Shown here one piece after another: positions 34,475 through 43,086 of a stretch of 64,000 nt of DNA. Each line of letters opens with the position of its first letter. Positions within the stretch are counted from its first letter, which is position 1. The stretch is taken from NCBI GenBank assembly GCA_964571855.1, contig CAZNDO010000002.1, positions 594,278 through 658,277 of the forward strand. Reading direction: 5' to 3'. The position numbers and the translations under genes are program-made. The notes beneath the pieces were generated by a model. It was not told the DNA's origin and searched no databases. It saw nothing but the letters and a program-made list of their open reading frames with translations. The stretch is from CAYYFX01 sp964571855 (lineage in GTDB: Bacteria > ARS69).

Positions 34475-35686
34475 TCATCCCACCGTCTCCACGACCATGG
34501 CGATCCCCTGCCCGCCGCCGATGCACGCGGAGGCGACGCCGATGTTCGTGCCCGAGCGGTGCAGCTCGTTCACCAGCGTGAGCAGGAGCCGCGTGCCCGT
34601 GGCGCCGAGCGGGTGGCCCAGCGCGATGGCGCCGCCGTTCACGTTCACGCGGTCGCGGTCCAGCTTCAGGTCGTGCTCCACCGCGAGGTACTGCGCGGAG
34701 AACGCCTCGTTGATCTCGAAGCGGTCCACGTCCCCCACGGTGAGGCCGGCCTTCTTCAGCGCCTCGCGGATGGCGGGGACCGGGCCGATGCCCATGATGG
34801 ACGGGTCCACGCCCACGACCGCCCACGAGCGGATGCGCGCGCGGGGCTTCCAGCCCTCGGCCTTCGCCTTCTCCTCGGAGGCCACCACCAGCGCGGCGGC
34901 GCCGTCCACGATGCCGGAGGCGTTGCCCGCGGTCACCGTGCCGTCCTTGCCGAACGCGGCGGGCAGCTTCCCCAGGCCTTCCATCGTGGTGTCGGGCTTC
35001 AGGTGATCGTCCTCGGTCACGAGCACGGCGTTGCGGCCGCCGCCCGCCTCCACCGGCACGATCTCCTCCTTGTGCACGCCGCGGTCGCGCGCGGCGGCGG
35101 CGCGCTTCTGCGAGAGCAGCGCGAACTCGTCCTGCGCCTCGCGGGAGATCTTCCGCTCGTTCGCGATCTTCTCCGCGGTGTTCGCCATGTACAGCCCGCA
35201 GTACGTGTCCAGGAGCGCCACCATCAGCATGTCTTCCAGCTTGCCCTGGCCGAGCTTGAAGCCGCCGCGCGCGCCGCGGATCACGTGCGGGGCCTGGCTC
35301 ATGTTCTCCATGCCGCCGGCCAGGCACGTGTCCGCCTCGCCGAAGCCGATGGAGTGCACGGCGCTCACGACGCTCTGGATGCCGGAGCCGCACAGGCGGT
35401 TCACGGTGAGCGCGGGCCTCTCGATGGGCACGCCCGCCTTCAGCGCCACGTGACGCGCGCCGTAGATCGCGTCGCCCGACGTCTGCAGCGCGTTGCCGAA
35501 GAACGCGGCGTCCACGGAGTCCGCGGCCACGCCGGAGCGCTTCAGGGCCTCCTTCGCGGCGATCGCGCCGAGCTCCAGCGCCGACACGCCGCGCAGGGCG
35601 CCCCCGGGCTTCCCCGCTCCGTTCTTGCCGCCTTCGTACTCCGCCATCGGGGTGCGAGCCCCGTCCAGGATGACCACGTTCTTCAC
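34475..35686 (-). CDS. Acetyl-CoA acetyltransferase (thiolase)
   Basis: This 403-residue thiolase condenses two acyl-CoAs or cleaves 3-ketoacyl-CoA. The acyl-accepting Cys is in NRLCGSGIQ (near 90), the catalytic His in GGAIALGHPLGATG and the second Cys in SACIGGGQG. GTG at 35,686 overlaps the thioesterase stop as GTGA, with GGAGG 7 nt upstream. Two stop codons in a row end the gene. Biosynthetic (acetoacetyl-CoA) versus degradative use cannot be told from sequence. Confidence 0.93.
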   Translation of the reverse strand: MKNVVILDGARTPMAEYEGGKNGAGKPGGALRGVSALELGAIAAKEALKRSGVAADSVDAAFFGNALQTSGDAIYGARHVALKAGVPIERPALTVNRLCGSGIQSVVSAVHSIGFGEADTCLAGGMENMSQAPHVIRGARGGFKLGQGKLEDMLMVALLDTYCGLYMANTAEKIANERKISREAQDEFALLSQKRAAAARDRGVHKEEIVPVEAGGGRNAVLVTEDDHLKPDTTMEGLGKLPAAFGKDGTVTAGNASGIVDGAAALVVASEEKAKAEGWKPRARIRSWAVVGVDPSIMGIGPVPAIREALKKAGLTVGDVDRFEINEAFSAQYLAVEHDLKLDRDRVNVNGGAIALGHPLGATGTRLLLTLVNELHRSGTNIGVASACIGGGQGIAMVVETVG

Positions 35687-36132
35687 GCCGTTTCCTCCGA
35701 GGGGATCCTCAGGCAACTGGCCGTGGCCCGCGCGACGACCTCGCCGCCGCGGGAAGCCTGGGCTGCCATGCGTACCAAGGGACCGCGGCGCGACTCCTCC
35801 CACGCCTCGACCACGAGCGCGTCGCCGAGGTGCACGGGCTTCCGGAATCGCACGTGGAGCTCCGCGGTGGCCGCGTTGTCACCGCGGTGATAGAGATACG
35901 CCATCATGGCCTCGTCGAGAAGGGTGGCCATGAGCCCGCCGTGGAACACCCCCTCCCAGCCGCCGTGGATGGCCCGCGGCACGAACCGGGTCTCGAGCCG
36001 TCCGTCCGGCCGCATGGCGAACTTCAGCTGCAGGCCGGCGTCGTTCTCCGGTCCGCAGCCGAAGCAGGTGCGGCTGTTCTTGACGGATCGCAGGGCGGCC
36101 ACCGGCCCTCCGGGAGCTGACGATCGGCGCAT
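35683..36132 (-). CDS. PaaI-type hotdog thioesterase
   Basis: This 149-residue hotdog-fold protein probably hydrolyses acyl-CoA thioesters. The family core HGGWEGVFHGGLMATLLDEAM is near 60-80. A zinc-like CFGCGPEN stretch near residue 28 is typical of the short PaaI/YigI relatives. I chose ATG at 36,132; an in-frame TTG at 36,147 sits almost on the predicted transcript start. Neither has a clear ribosome site. It is coupled to the thiolase gene by GTGA. Confidence 0.82.
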   Translation of the reverse strand: MRRSSAPGGPVAALRSVKNSRTCFGCGPENDAGLQLKFAMRPDGRLETRFVPRAIHGGWEGVFHGGLMATLLDEAMMAYLYHRGDNAATAELHVRFRKPVHLGDALVVEAWEESRRGPLVRMAAQASRGGEVVARATASCLRIPSEETA

Positions 36133-36155
36133 CTGACGGTTGATCAACGGGTTAC

Positions 36156-36183
36156 GTTATCCGAGACGGCCGCGCCGCGTCAA
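36156..36183 (-). promoter_or_regulatory. Promoter of thioesterase-thiolase operon
   Basis: Minus strand TTGACG (36,178-36,183), a 16-nt spacer, then GATAAC (36,156-36,161). The transcript would start near 36,149, leaving a very short leader. Confidence 0.5.
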
Positions 36184-36321
36184 GGACGACCGCGCGGGCC
36201 GGCGCGCCGCCGTGCGTCGTTGCCGGATCTCCCGCGGCCGCAGTACCTTGACCGGCTCACGCTCACCCGACACCCCGGAGGCGAAGCCGGATCCCGGTCC
36301 CCGGTCGATCCGGAACCACCC

Positions 36322-37194
36322 ATGCGAATCGTGCGCTGGACCGAGCCCGGCTCCACCCCCCGCTTCGGCCTCCTCCTGGACGGGATGGTCGCGGATGCCG
36401 GCACGGCCGAGGAGGCGGGGCTGCCGGCCGGGTCCGGCGTCGAGGCGCTCGTGGCCAAGGGGCTGCCGGCGCTCCTGGAGCTGGAGGCGCGCGCGGTCGT
36501 GCGGACGCGGCGTCCCGTGGCGGACGTGAAGCTCCTCGCCCCGCTCGTGCGCCCCTCGAAGATCGTGTGCATCGGGCTGAACTACCGCTCGCACGCCACG
36601 GAGCAGGGCAAGGAGCCGCCGAAGGTGCCGCGCATCTTCCTGAAGGCACCGTCGGCCATCATCGGGCCGGGCGACGACATCGTTCCCCCGCCCTTCGCGG
36701 AGCACGTGGACCACGAGGTGGAGCTGGCGGTGGTCCTGGGCAAGCGCGCGCGCCGCGTGAAGGCGGCGCAGGCCATGTCCTTCGTGGCCGGCTACACCAT
36801 CCTGAACGACGTGACCGACCGCAAGATCCAGCGCGACGACGTGCAGTTCACGCGCGGCAAGGGCTTCGACACGTTCTGCCCGGTGGGTCCCGCGGTCGTC
36901 ACGAAGGACTCGCTGCCGGACCCGTCGAACCTGGGCATCCGGCTGTGGGTGGACGGGGAGCTGCGGCAGGACGGCCGCACGTCGGACCTCGTGCACTCGA
37001 TCGCCGCGCTCATCGAGTTCATCACCGCCGGCATCACGCTGGAGCCCGGCGACGTGATCGCCACGGGCACGCCCGCCGGCGTCGGCGAGTGGCGCAAGCC
37101 GCCTTCGTTCCTCGCGGACGGGCAGACCGTGCGCTGCGAGATCGACGGCATCGGCGTCCTGGAGAACCGCATCCGGCGCAACGGAGGGGCGTGA
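36322..37194 (+). CDS. Fumarylacetoacetate hydrolase family protein
   Basis: This 290-residue enzyme belongs to the FAH/5-oxopent-3-ene-tricarboxylate decarboxylase family. KIVCIGLNYRSHATEQG is the family entry strand. The metal site HVDHEVELAVVLG gives the acidic ligands, with RKIQRDDVQFTRGKGFDTFCP after it. The specific substrate (an acylpyruvate, oxaloacetate or a ring-cleavage product) is not readable. ATG at 36,322 starts the plus-strand block, and its stop shares a base with the carboxylase start (TGATG), so co-expression with acyl-CoA carboxylation is certain. Confidence 0.88.
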   Translation: MRIVRWTEPGSTPRFGLLLDGMVADAGTAEEAGLPAGSGVEALVAKGLPALLELEARAVVRTRRPVADVKLLAPLVRPSKIVCIGLNYRSHATEQGKEPPKVPRIFLKAPSAIIGPGDDIVPPPFAEHVDHEVELAVVLGKRARRVKAAQAMSFVAGYTILNDVTDRKIQRDDVQFTRGKGFDTFCPVGPAVVTKDSLPDPSNLGIRLWVDGELRQDGRTSDLVHSIAALIEFITAGITLEPGDVIATGTPAGVGEWRKPPSFLADGQTVRCEIDGIGVLENRIRRNGGA

Positions 37195-38735
37195 TGGACC
37201 GGCTGGAGATCCTGAGGCTGAAGCGCGAGGAGGCCTTCAAGGCCGGCGGCGAGGAGCGCATCGCCAAGGTGCACGAGGCCGGCAAGCTGCTGGCCCGCGA
37301 GCGGCTCGAGCTGCTGCTGGACCGGGACAGCTTCGAGGAGCTGGGCTTCTTCGTCACGCACCACATGCAGGACTTCGGCATGGCGGACCGCCGCATCGTG
37401 GGCGACGGCGTCGTGTCCGGGTTCGGCCGCATCGACGGGCGCACGGTCTTCGTGTTCGCGCAGGACTTCACCGTGTACGGCGGCACGATGTCCGAGGCGA
37501 ACGCGCGCAAGATCTGCCAGATCATGGATCTGGCCATGGAGTCCGGCGCGCCGGTGATCGGGCTGAACGACTCCGGCGGCGCGCGCATCCAGGAGGGCGT
37601 GCTCTCGCTCGGCGGCTACGCGGACATCTTCCTGCGGAACACGCTGGCGTCCGGCGTGGTGCCGCAGATCTCCGCCATCCTCGGCCCGTGCGCCGGCGGC
37701 GCGGTGTACTCCCCCGCCATCACGGACTTCGTGATCATGGCCGAGGGCACGAGCCACATGTTCATCACCGGCCCGGACGTGATCAAGGCGGTGACGAACG
37801 AGGAGGTGTCGTTCGAGGAGCTGGGCGGCGCGCGCACGCACGCGTCGAAGAGCGGCGTGGCGCACCTGCGCGCGCCCACCGAGAAGGACGCGCTCGCCCT
37901 GCTGCGGCGCCTGCTGTCCTTCCTGCCGTCCAACAACACCGAGGACCCGCCGTACCGGGAGCCGTCGGACTCGCCGGAGCGCGAGGACGAGGCCCTGGAC
38001 CGGGTGGTCCCGGACGACGCGAACAAGCCCTACGACATCCGCGACGCCTTCCTCCCCGTCCTGGACGACGGCGACTTCCTGGAGATCCACCCGGAGTACG
38101 CGCGCAACCTGGTGGTGGGCTTCGGGCGGCTGAACGGGCGCGTCTGCGGCGTGGTGGCGAACCAGCCGAAGCACCTGGCCGGCGTGCTGGACATCGACGC
38201 GTCCGTGAAGGGCGCGCGCTTCGTCCGCTTCTGCGACTGCTTCAACATCCCGATCGTCACGTTCGAGGACGTCCCGGGCTTCCTCCCCGGCACCACGCAG
38301 GAGTGGGGCGGCATCATCCGGCACGGCGCGAAGCTCCTGTACGCGTACGCGGAGGCCACGGTGCCGAAGCTGACCGTCATCACGCGCAAGGCCTACGGCG
38401 GCGCGTACGACGTCATGGCGTCCAAGCACCTGCGCGCGGACTTCAACGTGGCCTGGCCCGGCGCGGAGCTCGCGGTGATGGGGGCGCAGGGCGCGGTGCG
38501 CATCATCCACCGGCGCGAGATCAAGGAGGCCGCGGACCCGGCGGCCGCGGAGAAGCGCCTCGTGGACGAGTACAACGAGAAGTTCGCGAACCCCTACATC
38601 GCGGCGAGCTACGGCTTCGTGGACAACGTGATCCGGCCGTCCCGCACGCGGCGCCACCTGATCGCCGCGCTGGAGGCGCTCCGGCACAAGCAGCAGAGCC
38701 TGCCCTCCAAGAAGCACGGCAACATCCCGCTGTAG
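37194..38735 (+). CDS. pccB: Acyl-CoA (propionyl-CoA) carboxylase carboxyltransferase subunit
   Basis: This 513-residue carboxyltransferase moves CO2 from biotin to propionyl-CoA or a similar acyl-CoA. The N half has GLNDSGGARIQEGVLSLGGY and the oxyanion region GPCAGGAVYSPAITDF. The C half has DVPGFLPGTTQEWGGIIRHGAKLLYAY and KAYGGAYDVMASKHL. These are the PccB/MmdA crotonase-like halves. Its partners are the biotin carboxylase and BCCP genes directly downstream and the epimerase, which supports propionyl-CoA as substrate. Confidence 0.93.
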   Translation: MDRLEILRLKREEAFKAGGEERIAKVHEAGKLLARERLELLLDRDSFEELGFFVTHHMQDFGMADRRIVGDGVVSGFGRIDGRTVFVFAQDFTVYGGTMSEANARKICQIMDLAMESGAPVIGLNDSGGARIQEGVLSLGGYADIFLRNTLASGVVPQISAILGPCAGGAVYSPAITDFVIMAEGTSHMFITGPDVIKAVTNEEVSFEELGGARTHASKSGVAHLRAPTEKDALALLRRLLSFLPSNNTEDPPYREPSDSPEREDEALDRVVPDDANKPYDIRDAFLPVLDDGDFLEIHPEYARNLVVGFGRLNGRVCGVVANQPKHLAGVLDIDASVKGARFVRFCDCFNIPIVTFEDVPGFLPGTTQEWGGIIRHGAKLLYAYAEATVPKLTVITRKAYGGAYDVMASKHLRADFNVAWPGAELAVMGAQGAVRIIHRREIKEAADPAAAEKRLVDEYNEKFANPYIAASYGFVDNVIRPSRTRRHLIAALEALRHKQQSLPSKKHGNIPL

Positions 38736-38762
38736 GCGCCGAAGGCGCGCGAGGAGGCCGTC

Positions 38763-40274
38763 ATGTTCGAGAAGGTGCTCGTCGCGAACCGCGGGGAGAT
38801 CGCGCTGCGCGTGATCCGCGCGCTCCGCGAGCTGCGCATCCCCTCGTGCGCCGTGTACTCCGAGGCGGACCGGCGCGCGTTGCACGTGCTGCTCGCCGAC
38901 GAGGCGGTGCCCATCGGGCCGGCGCCGGCGGCGGAGAGCTACCTGAGCATCCCGCGCATCCTGGCCGCCGCGCGAAAGGTCGGCGCCACCGCCATCCACC
39001 CCGGCTACGGCTTCCTCTCGGAGAACGACCGCTTCTCCGACGCGTGCGAGGAGGCGGGGATCAAGTTCATCGGCCCGCCGGGCTCCGCCATCCGCGGCAT
39101 GGGCGACAAGGCCGAGGCGAAGCGCACGGTGGCGGCGGCGGGCGTGCCCGTGGTTCCCGGCAGCCTGGAGCCGCTGGGGGACGACGAGGCGAAGCGCATG
39201 GCCCGGGAGATCGGCTTCCCGGTGCTCCTGAAGGCGGCGAAGGGCGGCGGCGGCAAGGGCATGCGCGCGGTGCGCTCCGAGGCGGAGATGGACGCCGCGC
39301 TGCGCCTGACGCGCGGCGAGGCGAAGTCCGCGTTCGCGTCGGACGATCTCCTCGTGGAGAAGCTCGTGGATTCGCCCCGGCACGTGGAGGCGCAGATCCT
39401 GGCGGACGCGCACGGCCGCACGATCTTCGTGGGCGAGCGCGAGTGCTCCGTGCAGCGCCGGCACCAGAAGGTCGTGGAGGAGGCGCCCAGCCCCTCGCTC
39501 GGGGCGGAGCGGCGCGCGGAGTTCGGCCGCGTGGCGGCGGCGGCCGCGGCGTCCGTGGGCTACGTGAACGCCGGCACGGTGGAGTTCCTGCTGGCGCCGG
39601 ACGGCTCGTACTACTTCCTGGAGATGAATACGCGGCTGCAGGTGGAGCACCCCGTCACCGAGGAGACCACCGGCGTGGACCTCGTGAAGCAGCAGCTGTA
39701 CATCGCCGCCGGGCGGAGGCTGGAGCTGCCGGACCGGATCGAGCCGCGCGGGCACTCCATCGAGTGCCGCGTGTACGCCGAGGACGCGTCCCGCGGGCAC
39801 ATGCCGTCGGTCGGGCAGATCCGCTTCCTGCGGATGCCGTCGGGACCGGGCGTGCGCAACGACTCGGGCATCTACGCGGGCTTCGACGTCCCCATCCACT
39901 ACGATCCCATGCTCGCGAAGCTCATCACGAAGGGGAACGACCGCGAGGAGGCGCGCGAGCGGATGAACGCGGCGCTGTACGTGTACCGCATCGAGGGCCC
40001 CACCACGAATCTGCCCTTCCTTCGCTGGATCGTGAACCACCCGGACTTCGTGGCCAACCGCGTGGACACCGGGTGGCTGGAGCGCGTGCAGGCGGGCTGG
40101 AAGCCGCTGGGCCGAGGGCTCGGCCAGCGCGACGTGATCGCCACGGTGGCGGCGGCGATGTACCTGCACCGCTCCACGGCGGCGAAGGCGCGGGAGGCCG
40201 ACGGTGCGGTGGCGGACGGCATGGCCCCGTGGGTGCGCGTGGGGCGCGCGCGCCGCTTCGGAGGCGTGCGATGA
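38763..40274 (+). CDS. Biotin carboxylase subunit of acyl-CoA carboxylase
   Basis: This 503-residue ATP-grasp enzyme carboxylates the biotin on BCCP using ATP and bicarbonate. MFEKVLVANRGEIALR is the biotin-carboxylase N-terminus, KAAKGGGGKGMR the ATP-grasp glycine loop, and EMNTRLQVEHPVTEE the catalytic segment. It ends at residue 503 without a biotin domain; the carrier is the next gene, overlapping by ATGA. AccC of fatty-acid synthesis is a close relative, but the linkage to pccB favours an acyl-CoA carboxylase. Confidence 0.95.
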   Translation: MFEKVLVANRGEIALRVIRALRELRIPSCAVYSEADRRALHVLLADEAVPIGPAPAAESYLSIPRILAAARKVGATAIHPGYGFLSENDRFSDACEEAGIKFIGPPGSAIRGMGDKAEAKRTVAAAGVPVVPGSLEPLGDDEAKRMAREIGFPVLLKAAKGGGGKGMRAVRSEAEMDAALRLTRGEAKSAFASDDLLVEKLVDSPRHVEAQILADAHGRTIFVGERECSVQRRHQKVVEEAPSPSLGAERRAEFGRVAAAAAASVGYVNAGTVEFLLAPDGSYYFLEMNTRLQVEHPVTEETTGVDLVKQQLYIAAGRRLELPDRIEPRGHSIECRVYAEDASRGHMPSVGQIRFLRMPSGPGVRNDSGIYAGFDVPIHYDPMLAKLITKGNDREEARERMNAALYVYRIEGPTTNLPFLRWIVNHPDFVANRVDTGWLERVQAGWKPLGRGLGQRDVIATVAAAMYLHRSTAAKAREADGAVADGMAPWVRVGRARRFGGVR

Positions 40275-40807
40275 GCCGGCCTACCGTGCGGTACTTCGTG
40301 ACGCTGCGCGACGTGGAGCGGATCGTGGACCTCACCGAGCGGCCGGACGGCACGCTCGAGGTCGTGCTGGACGGGCAGCCCGTGGACGCGGACCTCATCG
40401 ACCTGCACGACTCGTCGCTGCACTCCCTGCTCCTCGACGGGCAGAGCCGCGAGATGGTGCTGGACCGCGACGGCGACAAGGTCTCGGTGTGGCTGGACGG
40501 GCAGCGCATGGACGCCCTCGTGCGCGACGAGGTCACGCGCGCCCTGGCCGCCGTGATGAAGGGCCCCGCGGCCGGACCCAGCGTGGTGGAGGCGCCGATG
40601 CCGGGCGTGGTCGTGTCCGTGCCCGTGAAGGTGGGTGACGCGGTGAAGGCCGGGCAGGCCGTGGTGGTCGTCGAGGCGATGAAGATGCAGAACGAGCTGA
40701 CCGCCGAGGCGGACGGCGTGGTGGACCGCATCGAGGTGAAGCCCGGGCAGACCGTGGAGCTCGGCGCGCCGCTGGTGCGGCTGCGCGCCGCGGGGCCGCC
40801 GGCGTGA
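40271..40807 (+). CDS. Biotin carboxyl carrier protein
   Basis: This 178-residue carrier has the biotinylation site Lys138 in EAMKMQ at the tip of the C-terminal biotinyl domain (PMPGVVVSVPVKVGDAVKAG). The N-terminal 100 residues (YFVTLRDVERIVDL...VSVWLDGQRMDALV) form a beta-rich BT-like interaction domain. It overlaps both neighbours by 4 nt (ATGA and GTGA). The carrier is separate from the carboxylase, whereas many PccA proteins are fused. Confidence 0.95.
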   Translation: MSRPTVRYFVTLRDVERIVDLTERPDGTLEVVLDGQPVDADLIDLHDSSLHSLLLDGQSREMVLDRDGDKVSVWLDGQRMDALVRDEVTRALAAVMKGPAAGPSVVEAPMPGVVVSVPVKVGDAVKAGQAVVVVEAMKMQNELTAEADGVVDRIEVKPGQTVELGAPLVRLRAAGPPA

Positions 40808-41214
40808 CGCGCGTGCGCGGCGTGGACCACCTGGGCATCGCGGTGCCGGACGCCGCGGCCGCGCGCCGCGTCTTCGAGGAGTTGCTGGGGCTGCCCGTGG
40901 TGGCGGTGGAGGATGTGCCCGAGCAGCGCGTCCACGTGGTCAAGCTGGACGCGGGCGGCACGCACCTGGAGCTGCTGGAGTCCACGGATCCGGACGGTCC
41001 CATCGGCAAGTACGTGGCGAAGCGCGGCGCGGGGATCCACCACCTCACGCTGCGCGTGGAGGGGCTGGACGCGATGCTCGCGGAGCTCGCCGCGAAGGGC
41101 GTGGAGCTGATCGACCGTACGCCCCGCACGGGCGCCGGCGGCGCGCGCATCGCGTTCCTGCACCCGCGCTCCACCGCCGGCATCCTGGTGGAGCTCTGCG
41201 AGGAGCCGGGCTGA
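40804..41214 (+). CDS. mce: Methylmalonyl-CoA epimerase
   Basis: This 136-residue VOC-fold enzyme interconverts (S)- and (R)-methylmalonyl-CoA. The metal ligands are visible as His9 in VDHLGIAV, HLELLES, and HHLTLRVE, with the C-terminal ILVELCEEP giving the last ligand. GTG at 40,804 overlaps the BCCP stop as GTGA. It links the carboxylase to the mutase genes 18 kb downstream. Confidence 0.93.
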   Translation: MTRVRGVDHLGIAVPDAAAARRVFEELLGLPVVAVEDVPEQRVHVVKLDAGGTHLELLESTDPDGPIGKYVAKRGAGIHHLTLRVEGLDAMLAELAAKGVELIDRTPRTGAGGARIAFLHPRSTAGILVELCEEPG

Positions 41215-41237
41215 CCCCGGCCCGACGGGAGGCGCCT

Positions 41238-41939
41238 TTGCCCGCGAAGAGATCCCGGCTTCCCGCGCCGGTCATCCGCCGCCTCCCCCGCTACCTCGTC
41301 CGGGTGCGCGAGCTTCGGCGCGACGGCCGGACGTGGGCATCCTCCGCGGACCTCGCGGAGGCGCTCGACCTCACGCCGTCCACCGTCCGCCAGGACGTCA
41401 CGCACCTGGACGTCGTCGGGGTCGCCAAGCGCGGCTACGAGACGGCACGGCTGGAGGCCGCCATCACGGCGGAGCTGGGCGCCGGCGTGCGCCACTGCTG
41501 CGTCATCGTGGGCGCGGGGCTTCTCGGGCGCGCGCTGGCCCTGCACGGCGACCTCGCCGACCACGGCTTCGTGGCCTGCGCGATCCTCGACGCGGACTCC
41601 CGGCGCGTCGGGCGGCGCGTGGGCGACCTCCGCGTCCTCCCGATGGCGCGGCTGGACGCCGTCGTGCGCGCCCGGCGCGCCGCGATCGGGATCATCGCGG
41701 TCCCCCCGCCCGCCGCCCAGGAGGTGGCCGACCGTCTCGTGGCGGCCGGCGTGCGGGGCATCCTGAACCTGGCCCACCGGCACGTGCGCGTCCCCGCCCG
41801 CGTGCCGGTCGCGGAGGCCCGCATCCTCGCGCGCCTGCAGGAGCTGGCCTACGCAATCCGCTCGGGCCCCGGGCCCCGGCGGGGGGCGGGAGCCCGGCAC
41901 GGGCCCGGGCGCCGCGGGCGGCAATCGTCACTGGCTTAA
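41238..41939 (+). CDS. rex: Rex, redox-sensing transcriptional repressor
   Basis: This 233-residue repressor senses the NADH/NAD+ ratio. The winged HTH occupies about 10-75 (ASSADLAEALDLTPSTVRQDV), followed by a Rossmann domain with IVGAGLLGRAL (about 90-100). ILDADSRRVGRRVGD gives the acidic residue that contacts the ribose. ILNLAHRHVRVP and the C-terminal helix that swaps between subunits follow. A basic 26-residue tail after AYAIRSG is unusual. The start is TTG at 41,238. The next operon begins 70 nt later, so it is the natural target. Confidence 0.9.
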   Translation: MPAKRSRLPAPVIRRLPRYLVRVRELRRDGRTWASSADLAEALDLTPSTVRQDVTHLDVVGVAKRGYETARLEAAITAELGAGVRHCCVIVGAGLLGRALALHGDLADHGFVACAILDADSRRVGRRVGDLRVLPMARLDAVVRARRAAIGIIAVPPPAAQEVADRLVAAGVRGILNLAHRHVRVPARVPVAEARILARLQELAYAIRSGPGPRRGAGARHGPGRRGRQSSLA

Positions 41940-41957
41940 CGTTTGCGGATTGACGAT
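41924..41957. promoter_or_regulatory. Inverted repeat overlapping the hydrogenase promoter (candidate operator)
   Basis: A perfect repeat ATCGTCA (41,924-41,930) and TGACGAT (41,951-41,957), spacer 20 nt, spans the rex stop codon and the -35 box. The right half overlaps TTGACG. Rex or another regulator is a candidate; it is not the usual Rex box TTGTGA-N6-TCACAA. Confidence 0.45.
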
Positions 41958-41978
41958 ACACCGGGGCGACGGTACGTT
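41950..41978 (+). promoter_or_regulatory. Promoter of hydrogenase operon
   Basis: Plus strand TTGACG (41,950-41,955), 17-nt spacer, TACGTT (41,973-41,978). It reads toward the GTG at 42,010, whose ribosome site GGGAGAAGGGG follows at 41,991. Confidence 0.6.
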
Positions 41979-42009
41979 CGACTCGCCCGCGGGAGAAGGG
42001 GTCTGCCCC

Positions 42010-43086
42010 GTGCTCCCGGATCGATACGCGCTCGCGCCCGGCCGCACGCCCGACGACCTGATCGGGACCATCGCCGCCGGGCGGATCCTGTTCGCTCCAC
42101 GGCGCCTGCCCGGCGGCCGGACGCGGTGGGAGCGTGCCGACCGGTGGGATCCGGCCCGCCACGCGCCGGGCGGGTTCCGCACGGACGACCCCCTCAAGTC
42201 CCTCTTCTTCCCCCCGCGCGAGTTCCTCGGCCCGCTCGGCGGCCCGGCGCCGGCGGAGGATCCCCGGGAGCGCGTGGCCGTGGGCGTGAAGCGCTGCGAC
42301 CTCGAGTCCCTGGCCGTCCACGACTTCGTCTTCCGCGACGACGCGCCGGCGGATCCGACCTACGTCGACCTCCGGCGACGCACGATCCTCATCGGGGCCG
42401 ACTGCACGGACTGCCTCGACGTCTGCTTCTGCACGGCCACCGGCCTCGCGCCCCATCCCGAGGGCGGCTGCGACCTCAACCTGGCGTCCACCGCAGGGGG
42501 GCCGGTCGTCGAGGTGTTCACCGAGCGCGGCCGCGCCGTCGCCGCGGAAGCGGCGGCCCTGCTGGCGCCGGCTTCCGACGAGGTCCGCGGGGCCCTCGAC
42601 GCCGCGCGCGCCGCCACGACCGCGCGCGTGCAGGCGCAGGCCGAACGCCACGGCCTGCCGCGGGGGGCGGATCTCGCCGGCGCGGTCGCCGCGGCCATGG
42701 ACGCGGGGCTCTGGCAGCGCTTCGCCGAGGACTGCGTGGAGTGCGGCGCCTGCAACTTCGCGTGCTGCACGTGCCACTGCTTCCTGCTCGCGGACGGGAC
42801 GGACGCAGCCGGCCGGCCCGCGCGCGCGAAGCTGTGGGACTCGTGCCTCTTCCCCGCCTTCGCGCGCGTCGCCGGCGGGGGCAACCCGCGCGACCGCCGC
42901 GCCGAGCGGCTGCGGAACCGGTTCGACAAGAAGTTCGTGTTCTTCCCCGAGGTCCTGGGCCGCATGGCCTGCGACGGCTGCGGCCGGTGCACCGAGGCGT
43001 GCGCCGGGCGGATCGACATCCGCGCCGTCCTGAAGGGAGTGCTGGATGAGCGGGAACGGCAACCCGTACCTGCCGGTGCGGGCTGA
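42010..43086 (+). CDS. Iron-sulfur (beta-type) subunit of hydrogenase NAD(P)H module
   Basis: This 358-residue protein resembles the iron-sulfur beta subunit of cytoplasmic sulfhydrogenases (HydB type). Cysteine motifs are GADCTDCLDVCFC near 120, CVECGACNFACCTCHC near 235, and CDGCGRCTEACAG near 320. These would bind 4Fe-4S clusters. GTG at 42,010 has a ribosome site; an upstream TTG at 41,950 lies on the -35 box and is rejected. It overlaps the flavoprotein gene by 41 nt. It probably relays electrons between the flavin subunit and the hydrogenase ferredoxins. Confidence 0.82.
   Translation: MLPDRYALAPGRTPDDLIGTIAAGRILFAPRRLPGGRTRWERADRWDPARHAPGGFRTDDPLKSLFFPPREFLGPLGGPAPAEDPRERVAVGVKRCDLESLAVHDFVFRDDAPADPTYVDLRRRTILIGADCTDCLDVCFCTATGLAPHPEGGCDLNLASTAGGPVVEVFTERGRAVAAEAAALLAPASDEVRGALDAARAATTARVQAQAERHGLPRGADLAGAVAAAMDAGLWQRFAEDCVECGACNFACCTCHCFLLADGTDAAGRPARAKLWDSCLFPAFARVAGGGNPRDRRAERLRNRFDKKFVFFPEVLGRMACDGCGRCTEACAGRIDIRAVLKGVLDERERQPVPAGAG

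Noticed and set aside
36792..40169. 1125-codon minus-strand reading frame opposite the carboxylase genes
   Set aside because: Antisense to pccB and the biotin carboxylase, rich in His/Arg/Ala; a GC-rich shadow frame.
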